A stretch of DNA of 64,000 bases from Rhizophagus clarus (lineage: Eukaryota; Glomeromycota; Glomeromycetes; Glomerales; Glomeraceae), in assembly GCA_015698045.1 (NCBI GenBank), contig BLAL01000274.1, positions 682,001 through 746,000 on the forward strand, in the 5' to 3' direction. The notes beneath the pieces are model-generated. The model did no database searches. It had not been told where the DNA came from and was given only the letters and a program-made list of their open reading frames with translations. A program made the translations under genes and the position numbers. Shown one piece after another: positions 40,194-52,100 of the stretch. Position 1 is the stretch's first letter. Each line of letters opens with the position of its first letter.

Positions 40194-40598
40194 GTTATTT
40201 TATAAGTCTATATATAATTATATAACTTTTTTGATAAAATTAAAAAATTTATTATTACTTATATATTACTTTATCAATTAATAACAACCTAATGTAAAGT
40301 AGTAAGCTACAGCTAGTTATTTATAAAAATAATTATTTACTTACTTTTATTTGTTATTATACTAAAATTAATATTTTTAAACTAAATTGTTTATTTAAAA
40401 AACAAATTAATATAAACAATTTAAAATTAAATCAGTTTATTTAATCTATTAATTATTTTTATTTATTTATATTATTTATTATTTTTTTTTATTTTTTATA
40501 TTTAAATCTTCCAATTAGTGAATATTGCACTGCATCATAAATCACTAAAATAATTATTTTATAAATTATTTTTTTAAAATAATTCTTCAAGAAAAAAT
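40194..40598. other. AT-rich intergenic, no gene seen
   Basis: Over 85% A/T with no open frame of note. It separates the transposon-rich half from the conserved gene half of the window. Confidence 0.6.
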
Positions 40599-40671
40599 GG
40601 GCTCATGGCCAAATGGATAAGGCGCCTGACTACGAATCAGGAGATTCCAGGTTCGACCCCTGGTGAGCTCG
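40599..40671 (+). tRNA. tRNA-Arg (anticodon ACG)
   Basis: A 72-nt cloverleaf plus discriminator G. Acceptor stem GGGCTCA pairs with TGAGCTC (one G-U). The D-arm has GGCCAAATGGATAAGGC, the anticodon arm is CTGACTACGAATCAG with loop CTACGAA (anticodon ACG, read as ICG for CGU/CGC Arg codons), and the T-arm is CCAGGTTCGACCCCTGG. A-box and B-box (GGTTCGACCCC) are intact and no intron is present. A TTTTT run near 40685 can end Pol III transcription. Confidence 0.97.
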
Positions 40672-40998
40672 TTCTGGCTTTATATTTTTCCATCATTTTT
40701 GTACTACGAATACATTACATACATACGAGCTCGTTCCCCAATTTTCTCTCAAATTGTTAACTTTTTTTGAAAGTTCAATTAGACTAATAAGTTTGGTCGG
40801 TGATCGAACATATTAAGCGTGAATCCATTTAAACTTTTACTTTGACACGTTATTTACAGTTTAAAAAGTATCTTTATACCTTTTAGCCTGATCGCGTTCA
40901 CGCGTAATTACGCGAAAATAAGTCAAAAGTTAGATTCGATTTACCTTTTTAAATTATAAATTGTACTATTGTTTACCAAATATTACTCAATTTTATAG
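40672..40998. promoter_or_regulatory. Pol III terminator and RMI1 upstream region
   Basis: Holds the T-run after the tRNA and the 5' flank of RMI1. Inverted CGCGT/ACGCG words (GTTCACGCGTAATTACGCG, about 40893) include an MluI cell-cycle-box-like ACGCGT, a motif that in yeasts drives G1/S expression of DNA-repair genes. Its use here is inference. Confidence 0.4.
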
Positions 40999-43360
40999 AT
41001 GATTTCGAGCGGAATTGATGAATCAATTTTTCACCATATTGAAACTATGTTTTCGAAAACAACATTCGAATTTAGACGTGATGGTCTAGAAAAAGCTTTA
41101 GTAAAAGTACTTTCGGAAAAGGAAGAAATTCATATTAATGAACTACTAAATCGAATATTTTTTGAATTATTACATTCAGATTTATCTGATGTTATTTACC
41201 CTATTTTGCCAAATTTAAATGATTTCCAAGATGGTTATATTGCTCAAAGTGGTCCTATATTACTTGAGATAGTCGAATGTATTGAAGTCGGTATACCTAC
41301 TTATAAATTATTGCAAATTCTAGATGAATTTGAATCTTCTCAAGTGAATAATACGGAGAAGGAAGATGAATTGGAAAAAAAATTAGAATTTCCAAGAAAA
41401 ATGTTACATTTAATTCTATCTGATGGTCAGCAACAAATTAAAGGAATGGAGTACAGACAAATTTCTGATCTTAGTTTACACACTCCTATCGGCAAAAAGG
41501 TAGAGTTAGAAAGGTCATAATGTTGAATCAAAAGCATCTTACTAAACATTTTGTGTTATTTTAAGTAGGTTTTGATAAGTAATGTAAAGTATAACAAGGG
41601 TATGTTATTTCTCACACCAGAGAATACATATGTTTGTGAAGGATTCGAGTGGACATCTCGTAGGCTTGGAGATTTAAAATTAACATTTATGGAATTATTA
41701 GGGTATATTATCATTGTTTAAAAGTTGTTCCTTTCCCTTTTAAATTGAACCTTTTCCATAATGTTTTAGAATGCCAACAGATGAGAACATAGAAGATGAA
41801 TCTCAAATTTCGTATAATACTTTACATCCGTGTGATGTTCAACCAACATTCCCACCGCCTAATAATATGGGTGGTAGATTAGCCAGAGTTATCTTCAAAG
41901 ATGTTCCACATATGTCAGATCTTACTAAATTAAAGAGATTTTTGCATAAAGCTGAAACGTCACATCCACCTCCGAGATCTGTTCTTCCATATAATGAAAC
42001 ATTAATACATGATTCTAATGCAAGAAAATCATCCTGCCCTGAGCCGGGAATTGATAACTCAACGCAGCATAATTCAATGGCAAAGGCTTTTCAACGAAAA
42101 ACTTCATTTAACAACACAATTCGGCCCAATTCTGTAATACAAACGGATAACGATTCAACGCGATCTAACGCTAATGAGGAACCATCGAATTCGGTGCCAT
42201 CATTTATATCATCATTTAACAAATCAACTTTTAAAGTTCCATTAAACCAATTTAATATTGGTACGACGTCATCAATACGACCTAACCCTTCCTCAAAATC
42301 ATTATATAATGAACCAGCTTTTAAACCAGCATCATCATGGAATGGGTTAGCAGAAAATCTATCATTGTCTCAACCAGCATTAAAAAATGCTTCTACATTA
42401 TGTAATAATCATGAAGCAACTTTAACTATAGAACCAGCATTCAAGAAAGCGTCAACAATGTATAATCCACCATCATTATTGTCAACTGCAAAGCCAACAT
42501 TCAGATCGTCGCCACCGGTTGGGGAAAAAACATCGTTTATTGAACCTTCTTTTAATGCTTCATCAATATGCTCCAATTCTGGGGAAAAAGCACCATTTAA
42601 TGATAGACTATCTTACAATAATACATCTTGTTCTCATATATCAATGTCTTCAAATGAATTGGACTTAAATATTTCGCCAATCCGGCCTAATTCCAAGTTT
42701 AAAGATACAGAATCTAAAGTTTCCTACTCGATGCACACTATTCCTGGTGTAGATCCGTTCTCCCTACAAGATGATGATTTCTCTTATATGTTGATAGAAG
42801 ACGACGACGACATTGAAACTTATAAAGGAAATAAAGACAATGAACTTGATTCCAAAAAAGAGTCCACCGACAAGAACCGAGTTGAAAATGATGATGAAGT
42901 GATTATTATAGATTCTGATCGTGATCCACCATCTGTAAAGGATATATGTCACATTAAAAATGATAATAACGTTATTATTGAAGAAGGGAATAATTTAGCG
43001 ACGCTTTTTGAAAGTCTTGAAAACGAATATAAAGCGATTTCTTCGGAACCAGATAATCTATCCCCAGCACGTAACACGGGAAGTATGAAAAATAATTCAT
43101 CCTATTGTAATAAAAACAAGCGCTCTTGGCTTTATGAGAAAATTGACAGCGATGATGACGATATTGAGCTTCCGCCTGCAAAAAGAGTTAATCGTTGCAC
43201 TGACAATGATCATGAAGAGAAATTGGATGGCAGAAGTTTAGCTAATCCTATTGTTTTGGATTATGATGATAACGATTATGAAATGGATTTAGGTAGTTAT
43301 TATGATTGTTATGATCGGTTAGCATTATTTTTTATCATTAATAATTTATTCTTTAGATGA
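40999..43360 (+). CDS. RMI1: RecQ-mediated genome instability protein 1 (RMI1) with long disordered C-terminus
   Basis: Exons 40999-41499, 41569-41702 and 41770 to about 43318/43360, in consistent phase. RMI1 is the OB-fold subunit of the Sgs1/BLM-Top3 complex that dissolves double Holliday junctions. The N-terminal helical part (ISSGIDESIFHHIETMF) is followed by the RMI1 OB core: KMLHLILSDGQQQIKGMEYR, SLHTPIGKKVLISNVKYNKG and MLFLTPENTYVCEGFEW. Exon 3 encodes about 500 residues of Ser/Asn/Pro-rich disorder with repeated EPAFKPASS/EPAFKKAST-type blocks and acidic clusters (VIIIDSDRDPP and VIIEEGNN), the former resembling SUMO-interacting motifs. The end is uncertain: an intron starting GTTAGC at 43318 would give a stop two bases into the next exon; otherwise TGA-free reading ends at 43360. 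Confidence 0.82.
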
Positions 43361-44073
43361 AATTCTTTCCGGATATACTTTTTGAGAGCTTAACGACAAT
43401 AAAGGTAAATTAAATTGCCGATTCTGAATTTCTAGTTAGCTATATTTGTTTTATACGTGAATTATTAATCACATTAAATTATTTAGCATTTAAAATCACG
43501 ATATTTTGATCTGATCAGTTAGTAGTGTCTGTGAAAAGTTACTAAATATTTATATTTAATTTTGTTAGTATATTTCATTTAATTGTAGGACTTCTCGGGC
43601 CTGCAAAAATTCCGAATTCAAGTTTTGTATGTACTTTTAAACCCATCAATTTTTAACCAAAAATTGGTATTACTCAGTAATTTAACTCTTGTAATAAACT
43701 AAATAATTGTAATCATAGTTGTATAAGGAGAGATATTATATCATCCGGATGGTTCATTTACACGGTATTTTTGTCCGTTAAACGCGTATAAAGCATTTTT
43801 TATAACTTCCATAGAAAAAATATTAGACAACGACAGATGAATTTTTTTTTTTTTGGATAAAAAAGACGCCTTACACTTAACTTTTTCTCTCTCCTGGAAA
43901 CAAAAGGCCGGAATAGCAACTTTCTTTCTAACTCATTAAAGATAAAAAAGTAAATACAGAAAATAAATATTTTGTAAATTTATGTTGGAAGAGAAGACAA
44001 CTTGTACACATCTAATAATGTTGGACAATTATTTTGAATATCAAAATTACATAAATAATATTTTAAGAACTCG
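43361..44073. other. Intergenic between convergent genes
   Basis: 3' flanks of RMI1 and the decarboxylase. Short open segments and splice-like sites near 43370-43600 could be a non-coding 3' exon of RMI1. No further gene seen. Confidence 0.4.
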
Positions 44074-46283
44074 CTAAAAATTCTCTACATTATTTAAATT
44101 AATGTCGCAAAGAACTTCTTGCGTAATTTTTAATAATAATTCACAAGCTTGATCGATATGTCTTTCTGTAGTTAATGGAGAGCCAGGAGCAAATCTTATT
44201 ATATTTTGTCCTCTCATTTCTGTTTGCGTTAGAAATACTTTACCACTTTCATTTAACCTATTGTAAACCATTTCTGTTAATTCATTTGAATTTTTCGATG
44301 AATTATTCGATTTAACATAAAAGTTAACCAATCCAAAATTTGGTATTATTGGAATTACAAATAAATCGGGATGTTGTTGGATTTCATTTTTAAATCGGTC
44401 TGCAAGTTTATGTCCCTAAAAAAATTTATTTAAAATTAGAAATTAATTTTTTTTTTTTTTTAAATTATACTAATTGGCATTCCCATTAGTAAATAATGAT
44501 GAAAAATGCTAATTAGTAACAGGTAATAATAGTGTTTACCTTCATAACGTGCTCTCTTAATCCTTTTGCACCATATGTTCTTAAAACAAACCAAATTTTT
44601 AAAGCTCTAAATCTTCTTCCAACTTTTAAATAAAATTAAGAGTTAAAATTAAAATACTAAATTAAACTCTCAGACTAGATACTGTACTTACGTGGGATCT
44701 GCCAATCTCTAAAATCTAAAACCATTCCACTTTCACTTGCGGAATTTTTTAAATAATCTGGATTGGTTGAAAGTGCACCTATAAGATATTCTCTTTCTTT
44801 TATCCTGAAATTTACATTAATTTTATGATTATATATATGATAAATAAACTTTATGCTAAATCACTTCTAGAAAATTATTTACCATAAACAAGAACAATCG
44901 AAGTTAGTTAGTAATCCCTTATGCATATTAAAATTAAATGAATCTGCTTGATTTATTCCTTCAAGCAAATATTTATATTCAGGACAGATAAGGGCAGAAC
45001 CAGCGTATGCAGCATCGATATGTAACCAAATATTTGTACCCTTAACTAAATAACAAAATCTTGAATCAAAAACAAAAAAAAAAAAAAATTTATCTTTAAA
45101 ATTAATCTCAGTTCAAACGTCAACTTACTTGCATCCACGATATCTGTTATTTTATCAATTGCTGCGGAATTAGTTGTTCCAATTGTTCCAACAATGTAAA
45201 ACGGGATTAATCCATTGGCAATATCTTTTTCAATTTCTTGTTTCACAGTTTCTCCGCAAAGTGAAAAATTATTATCAGTAGAAAGTGCACGAAAACGTGT
45301 ATATGTAATCATTGTTGCTTTTTTAAAAGAAATATGCGTCTATTAAACAACGAAATTTTTTTTTTTAAAAAAAAAAAAATAAAGAAATTTAGACTCAAGC
45401 AAAAATTTTTCAGGAATAAACTCATTCCTTTATTAACCTGGTCTGAACCATAAGCAATTAAACGAGTAGAAATAGTACGTAATTTTTCTTCGTCTGCACC
45501 TTTTGCCTTATATTCTTCTAACACTCGATACCTAGCGGCGAGTAAAGTCACTAAAGTTGCTTCACTAGCTGTTCCTTGAATTACACCCCCACCTTTTCCA
45601 TCACTACTAAATTTTTGATCCAATCCGACAAGTTTTCCCATCCAATCAAGAACGATTGATTCAAGTTCAGTGCAAGCAGGGGAACTTAACCACTTAAAGA
45701 AATAATATATTAAGTTACTTGTATTAGGTGGAAATTATGTAAATTATGTAACCTTACATTGAATCCAATGACATTAAACATATCGGAATACATGTCACCC
45801 AATATACTCGGAAAAGAGGAATTAGCAGGAAAGTAGGCAAAAAAATTGGGACTTTGCCAATGTGTAACTAATTTAACATCAAATAAATATACATGCATAT
45901 AAAAAAAAATAATAAAGTAAAAAAGCAAACTTAACGAACTTCCTGGAATAATTTTAGTTTCAATATCAGATTGAATATTCTCCCATGGTTCAGGTTCTAA
46001 ATTAAAATTAAAATTGATGCGAAACTGATAAATTTCATTCGATATTATATAAAATATAGAAAATAAATACCTTCTGGTGCCTCCTTTGGAAGAACTTCTT
46101 TAAGGTAACCAGGTTTTACCTTTGATAAAACTAACGAAAAAAAAAAATTAACTATAAAACTTTGATTACCTTTCGATTTTTTATAAAACATACTTTACCA
46201 TCATATTTTTCAAGGTCTTGATAATATTTACAGATTCTATCAATGGTTTCATAGCCTCTTTTACGAAATTCTTCAATATCCAT
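44074..46283 (-). CDS. Aromatic-L-amino-acid decarboxylase-like protein (PLP, group II)
   Basis: About ten exons on the minus strand from ATG 46283 ([20 protein letters not shown]) to TAG 44074. The enzyme class removes CO2 from amino acids such as Trp, DOPA or Tyr with pyridoxal phosphate. Ordered motifs: [127 protein letters not shown] (Asp binding the cofactor ring); [19 protein letters not shown] with the PLP lysine; and [20 protein letters not shown]. The residue after the lysine is Gly where DOPA decarboxylases usually have Trp, which may affect substrate choice. Length is near the family's usual 480-510 residues. Substrate cannot be read from sequence alone. Confidence 0.88.
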
Positions 46284-47411
46284 TTGAAAACCTTAACAAA
46301 AAAAATTCTTAGTTGGAGAGCTTAAATACTTGTTGCATGTTAGAGTTTGGATCTTCCGTACACCTTTCGTACGCACCAGATCTGCACCATTTTTGAACGG
46401 ATATGGATGATAATTCAGATTTTCAATAAATATCCGAAACTTAGCGGGTGGTTACTAGGCCAATTTTCGTAATGTTAATATCCGACGGATATCCAAAGTG
46501 AAATTCGTGTATAGTAGATGGTGAATCTATTACTATATATAAAATTGAAATTAATTTCATGATTTCATGGCCAAACCATCAATCCTGCGAAGAATATTTA
46601 AATATTTATTCCGTTTCAAATTACGGAGCAGGTACTATATATACTTATTACATTGAAGGCAAAAATAATAACAATCCAAATATATTTTACGTCATGTGTA
46701 ATAAAATCGGGACTTTCATCAAAACACTTGGTAAGTATATTCTTTTTGGTTAGATTTAATATTATCAAGAAACATAAATATCTACTTGGCTACCAAATCC
46801 GTTAAAGTAGTAGATTCAGAGTATAGAATCCTATAGTTAGTAAATGACTGTAAAATGATTGTATTATAGACTAAATTGATTGGGTAAATGATTCTACTAT
46901 TATACTTATACGCTTGACTTTATTCACATTATTATTGATAATTATGATAATCATTTATATAAGAATCAAAGAAGTTTATCCCGACTGATAAATGTTTTGT
47001 CAATTAGGCCGGGTACACGATCATTGATAAGTCGTGGGTTATGCCCTTAACAATGAAATTAATTATAAGTATCTAAGATTGCGATATTGTATATTGTAAG
47101 TAAGGTTAGAGCTTAAGAGATACAATTAATCCCACATATCAGATATGTTAACTTTAAAGAATGTTCCTTATTTATTAATCAATCTGTGGCACTGTTCAAT
47201 ATCATTTTCGTATGGTTTTATATTGCAGGAAACGCAAAATTAACAGGATTTTTTTGTGGACCAATTGTTTGATACCAAGTTTTTAATTTTCCTCAAATAA
47301 ACAAGAAAATACACGTTGTGGCTTTGTAAAATTTTTCGTTTTATAAATTACGCGCCCGATCTAGATCATAATCATCTTATTAGCTTCTTGAAAACTTTTA
47401 TCTTAAATGAA
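46284..47411. other. Intergenic, no confident gene
   Basis: Divergent promoter region between the decarboxylase and the Cys-rich repeat gene. ATCCGACGGATATCC and ACGGATATGGAT words (about 46397-46490) are repeated and partly palindromic. A frame at 46559-46753 (SWPNHQSCEEYLNIYSVSNY) has no recognised motif and is not called. Confidence 0.45.
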
Positions 47412-48983
47412 ATGGATGATGAACAGTGGGCTATTTTGTTTGATGATGAATGTATGTGAATTTTGAATAATTATCATCAACTTTCTTTGTAATTAGTAAT
47501 TTCACCATGCGTTTATAGATATTAGAGCCGAAGATTATAAAAGAAATTCAAAAACGTTAGATGAATTTAATCGTTTCTTGGATGAACTTCCTTCTTTATT
47601 GAAAAAGAAAACATCTCTTGTATTGAATCATTGTATTAGATGTCGAAAAATTACAATTCCACCTGGTAACACAGATGGATGTTACAGAATAAAATATTCT
47701 CATCAACCTGAACGGATTTTAACTGTTGATGCTCTTCGAGATACTAAGTTAGACTTGTCAACATTATCAATTCTCTTCAATGAGTAAGTGAATCTAATTT
47801 TAAACATTATTCTATGAACCAATTGAAATTTTTCTTCGTTATAATAAAGAGTAGGGATGAGTTTCAAAGACTTTAGTCAATCCATGGATAATTTCTTGGA
47901 AAAACATAAAATTTATATATGTAAACGTTGTGATGCGTTATCCGCTACTCCTGAACATGCTGGTTATCGAAATCCAAGTCATAACCATTGTAGTATTCTC
48001 TCGAGTTTGAATCAAATGAGAGAAATTGAATTCGATTTATTGAATTTATTTGAAATACTTAAAAGTTGTGTGGATAATCATCGTCCGAATAGATTATCGA
48101 AAAAGTGGGATTTATTTTCTGACGATATTCCTTTGGTTAAGCGAGATTTTTATTGTAGAAATTTTGGTAAGGCTGAATGGGCGAGATACATTAAAATTGA
48201 TGGTGCGTGCGTGAATTAAATTTACTTTTTTCTTTTCGTTTCTTTTTTTTTTTTTCTTTGAATTTGACTTTTTGACTTTTTATGATTTCGCTTAGAGTAT
48301 TATATAAAAAACAATACACTTTTACAATATACTCAATTCCTTAATGATCTCCCAAAGAGACTTCATTATTGTGCAGTTTATAAATGCGTAAATTGCAATC
48401 GACTTTCTTCAAGTTCAAAATTTGCTGGTCTTTGTTATCAAACTAATCAATGGGTTTCTGATGAAACCTATCTTCCACAAATTCCTCATAAAAATCGTGA
48501 AATTGATAACGTTGAAGTTTTTATCAAAGCAAAAGTTTCTTTAAATACATTGTCAAAAGTTTATACTGAAAGATATAATGAGTTAAGTGATGTTAATAAT
48601 TAAATATATACTGTATATATATACATAATATGTTATATGTATATATAGATATTTTGTTTGAAAAACTAAAAAAAAAAAATTTTTTTTTTTTTCTTTTTAG
48701 ACAATCGATTCATTTAAATCATTTTTTATCGGGTTTATTGGGGTTTTCTTATTTTATAAAATCCTGCGATATATTTATTTGTATTCAATGTGGAATATTT
48801 TCTGCATTAAAACAAGGTGGAAGTTTGTGTAGAAAACCTTATCACGATCATGTATTTGAAAGAATTAATGATGTTTTAACTTTTTATGATGAACCTATTA
48901 ATTTATTTGATTTACAATATGTTCTTCAAACTGCTTTAAATATTACTTACCCTGATAAACCTGTCTATATCCCTAAAAATTGA
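47412..48983 (+). CDS. Four-module Cys-rich repeat protein, unrecognised
   Basis: Five exons (47412-47451, 47519-47783, 47850-48202, 48296-48581, 48701-48983) join to 409 codons with consistent phase. The protein is built of four related modules. Each starts with a helix (FNRFLDELPSLL, SMDNFLEKHK, YTQFLNDLPKRL, NHFLSGLLGF), then a knuckle C-x2-C (CIRCRKI, CKRCDAL, CVNCNRL, CIQCGIF), then Gly and Cys/Tyr-His elements (GCYRIKYSHQP, GYRNPSHNHC, GLCYQTNQW, SLCRKPYHDH) and an acidic helix with Leu (DLSTLSILF, DLLNLFEIL, SLNTLSKVY, FDLQYVLQ). The pattern suggests repeated C2HC-type zinc-binding units. I know no family for it and infer no function. Each exon of 2-5 roughly carries one module, as expected from exon duplication. 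Confidence 0.7.
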
Positions 48984-49140
48984 ATTATTAATAAAACTCT
49001 ATTATAAAGGAAATTTTAACCTTATTGCGTAAAGTATAATTTCAACAGAAAGATCATCCCATATATATACTAATACATTTACATATATATAATAACCCTT
49101 TTTTTTTCAAAACTTGTTTCAACCAACATCTAAATAGAAA
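48984..49140. promoter_or_regulatory. Short intergenic: 3' end of repeat gene and XDH promoter
   Basis: 157 bp between the Cys-rich gene and XDH in the same direction. ATTAATAAAACTC just after the stop can serve as a polyadenylation signal, and ATATATATACTAATAC plus ATATATATAATAACCC at 49059-49100 are TATA-like. Confidence 0.5.
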
Positions 49141-52100
49141 ATGGACAGATCGAATATTGAAGAGAAAATTCGAACTTTTAATATCGAAGAAAAAGATTTT
49201 ACTAATGAATTCAATATTAAATTTTATAAAAAATTAAGATTTTATTTAAATGGAACTTTTATTGAATTAGATAACCCTGATCCTGATATTACCTTATTAC
49301 AATATGTTCGAAGTGTTGGTTTAACTGGGTAAATGCAACTTATCTACAACAAATAAAAAAAAAAATTATTTTAGCTAAATTTTCTTGATATTTTCACTTT
49401 AGAACAAAGTTAGGTTGCGCTGAAGGTGGCTGTGGTAAGTATTTATAAATATTACTCTTTTCGTTTTCATTTATATCTTTTCATTACATACATGTTCTAA
49501 CAACAAACAGGTGCTTGCACAGTATTAATTTCATCGTATGATCCAACGAATCAAGTAATATCACATTGTTCGGTAAATGCATGTTTGGCCCCATTATGTT
49601 CAGTTGACGGTAAACATGTAATAACAATAGAAGGAATTGGAAATGTGAAGAATCCACATCCTGTTCAGGTACAGTAAATTTAATCGGTGAAATTTTGAAA
49701 TTTGATTTAATTTCCCATTTACACTTTCATTTTTGTCGGATTGGCTATATCAGGAAAGAATAGCTTTGTTGCACGGGTATGAATATTTTATTTAATTTGA
49801 TCTTTTTTTCATTCCAAAAAAATTATTACTAACATCTTAAATTAATAATAGATCACAATGTGGATTTTGTACACCAGGAATAGCGATGTCGCTTTATGCA
49901 TTACTTAGAAATAATCCAAATCCATCGGAACAAGAAATTGAAGAGTGTTTTGATGGTAATTTATGTAGATGTACAGGGTACAGACCTATTCTTGATGCTG
50001 CCAAGACTGTAAGGTTATTTTTGTATTCATTTATTTTTTAAGGGATCTCTTAATTAATTTGATTTTATAATGTCGATATTAGTTTGCCAGACCCACAAAT
50101 AATTGTTGTAATAACGATGTGGATAAAAAAAGTGATGTTATAGAACAAAATGATATAAGAGTGAGTAAGAAAAGTGAAATATAAAAATAATTTAAACATT
50201 ATTGTAATTTGTTATTTATTTATAAGGGATGTGGAAGAGAAGATTGCTGTAAATTTAACAATTCCAATTTTTCCTCTATAGTTAACATTAAATTTCCTCA
50301 AGTAAGATATTAACATGAGAATTCATATTTATTATTATTATTTATTTATTTTCTTTTCTTTCTTTTTTTTTTTTATAGATAAAGTTTAAACAATATGATG
50401 CGACACAGGAATTAATATTTCCACCAGCATTAATATCTTCATATAAATCCTACCCGTTATATTTTTCAGGTAGAAAAACAAAATGGTTTAAACCAAATAG
50501 TTTAAATGAACTATTATTGCTTAAATTAAAATACCCTCAAGGAAAATTAATTAGTGGTAATACTGAAGTTGGTATTGAGGTGAAATTTAAAAAGATGAAT
50601 TACAATGTTTTAATTTTTGTTGGGGATTTGCAAGAATTAAAGGGCTATGAATTTACAGGTGAGAGATACTTTTAGGAATGCTTTATGGAAAAAATGTTGT
50701 GTAATGTATTTTTATTTTTATTTTGATAGATGATGGATTAGTTATTGGAGCTAATATAACATTAGCACAATTTCAAGAGATATTACAAAAGGCCTGTAAA
50801 CATTACAAGGTATAATGAATCTACATTGTAGAAGTCCCCTCTTTAAAAATATTAATGCTTTTTTGTATTTTGTTGTTAGGAACACCAAGTAGAAACATTT
50901 AGGGCAATGTTAGCTAATTTAAGATGGTTTGCAGGTCATCAAATACGCAATGTAGCAACACCAGCAGGAAATATAATAACCGGATCTCCAATATCTGATT
51001 TAAATCCTATATTTTTATCAACCTCATGTATATTCACAATATCTTGTCATAAAGAAATGTCTTGCGACACGACTTTTTCGAATAATTTTATTTATAGTGA
51101 TCGAAAAGTATTGGCTAAGGAATTTTGGACAGGATATAGACAAAATACTTGTACATCAACAGAGATTATAACAAAAATCTTTATACCATTAAGTAAAGAA
51201 CGACAAATGGTTAGAGCATATAAACAATCAAAAAGACGCGATGATGATATCGCAATTGTTAACGCTGGATTAATGATACATTTAGATAATGAGGATGTTG
51301 TAAAAGATGTTGGGTTTGGATTTGGTGGTATGAGAAGCGTTAGTGTTAGAGCTCCGTTAAGTGAAGAATGGTTAATTGGAAAAAAATGGGGAGATAAAAA
51401 TGTATTAAAAGGGTTACTTAACAAGCTGGGAGAGGTCGGTTTTATATATCTATATATATTTATTTACATTTAAAAGTATGTTTAGGAGGAATTAACTTCT
51501 TATTGTTTCATAAATAGGAGTTACAATTAAGTTTCGATGTACCAGGTGGAATGGCATCATATAGAAAATCATTAGTGTCAGGGTTTATATATAAATTTTG
51601 GTATGATGTATGTAAGAATGTCTCCATATCAACCGAAGAATATAGTGACAATGACATAGATGATTTTATTGGTATAATTGAAAGGAATGTATCTAAGGGA
51701 GTGCAAACCGTTGGATTTAAAGATACTACTAAGAAAATTGTTGGTAAAGAAATACCACATTTATCAGCTATGAAACAAGTTACAGGTGAAGCTATTTATA
51801 CTGATGATTTACCTAAAGTACATGGTGAATTATATGGTGCTCTTGTTTTATCACAAAATGCTCATGCAAAAATATTAAGGTAAGGCATACGTTTATATTT
51901 TAAATAGTAATTATTAAATTTTATACTAATTATTTTTCCTTCAATTTAATTTTCAGTGTTGATGCAAGTAAAGCATTAGCTATACCAGAAGTTAAAGGAT
52001 TTTTTAGTGCAAAAGATGTTCCGGGTGAAAATAAATGGGGTCCAATTTTCCATGATGAAGAAGTATTTGTTAGTGAGAAAGTACAATGTGTAGGACAAAT

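Noticed and set aside
46559-46753. 64-codon plus frame between the decarboxylase and the Cys-rich gene
   Set aside because: No domain and no convincing splice partners; compositionally like intergenic DNA.
51092-51424. Minus-strand frame of 110 codons
   Set aside because: Antisense shadow of an XDH exon with clear FAD/CO-dehydrogenase-like sequence on the plus strand.
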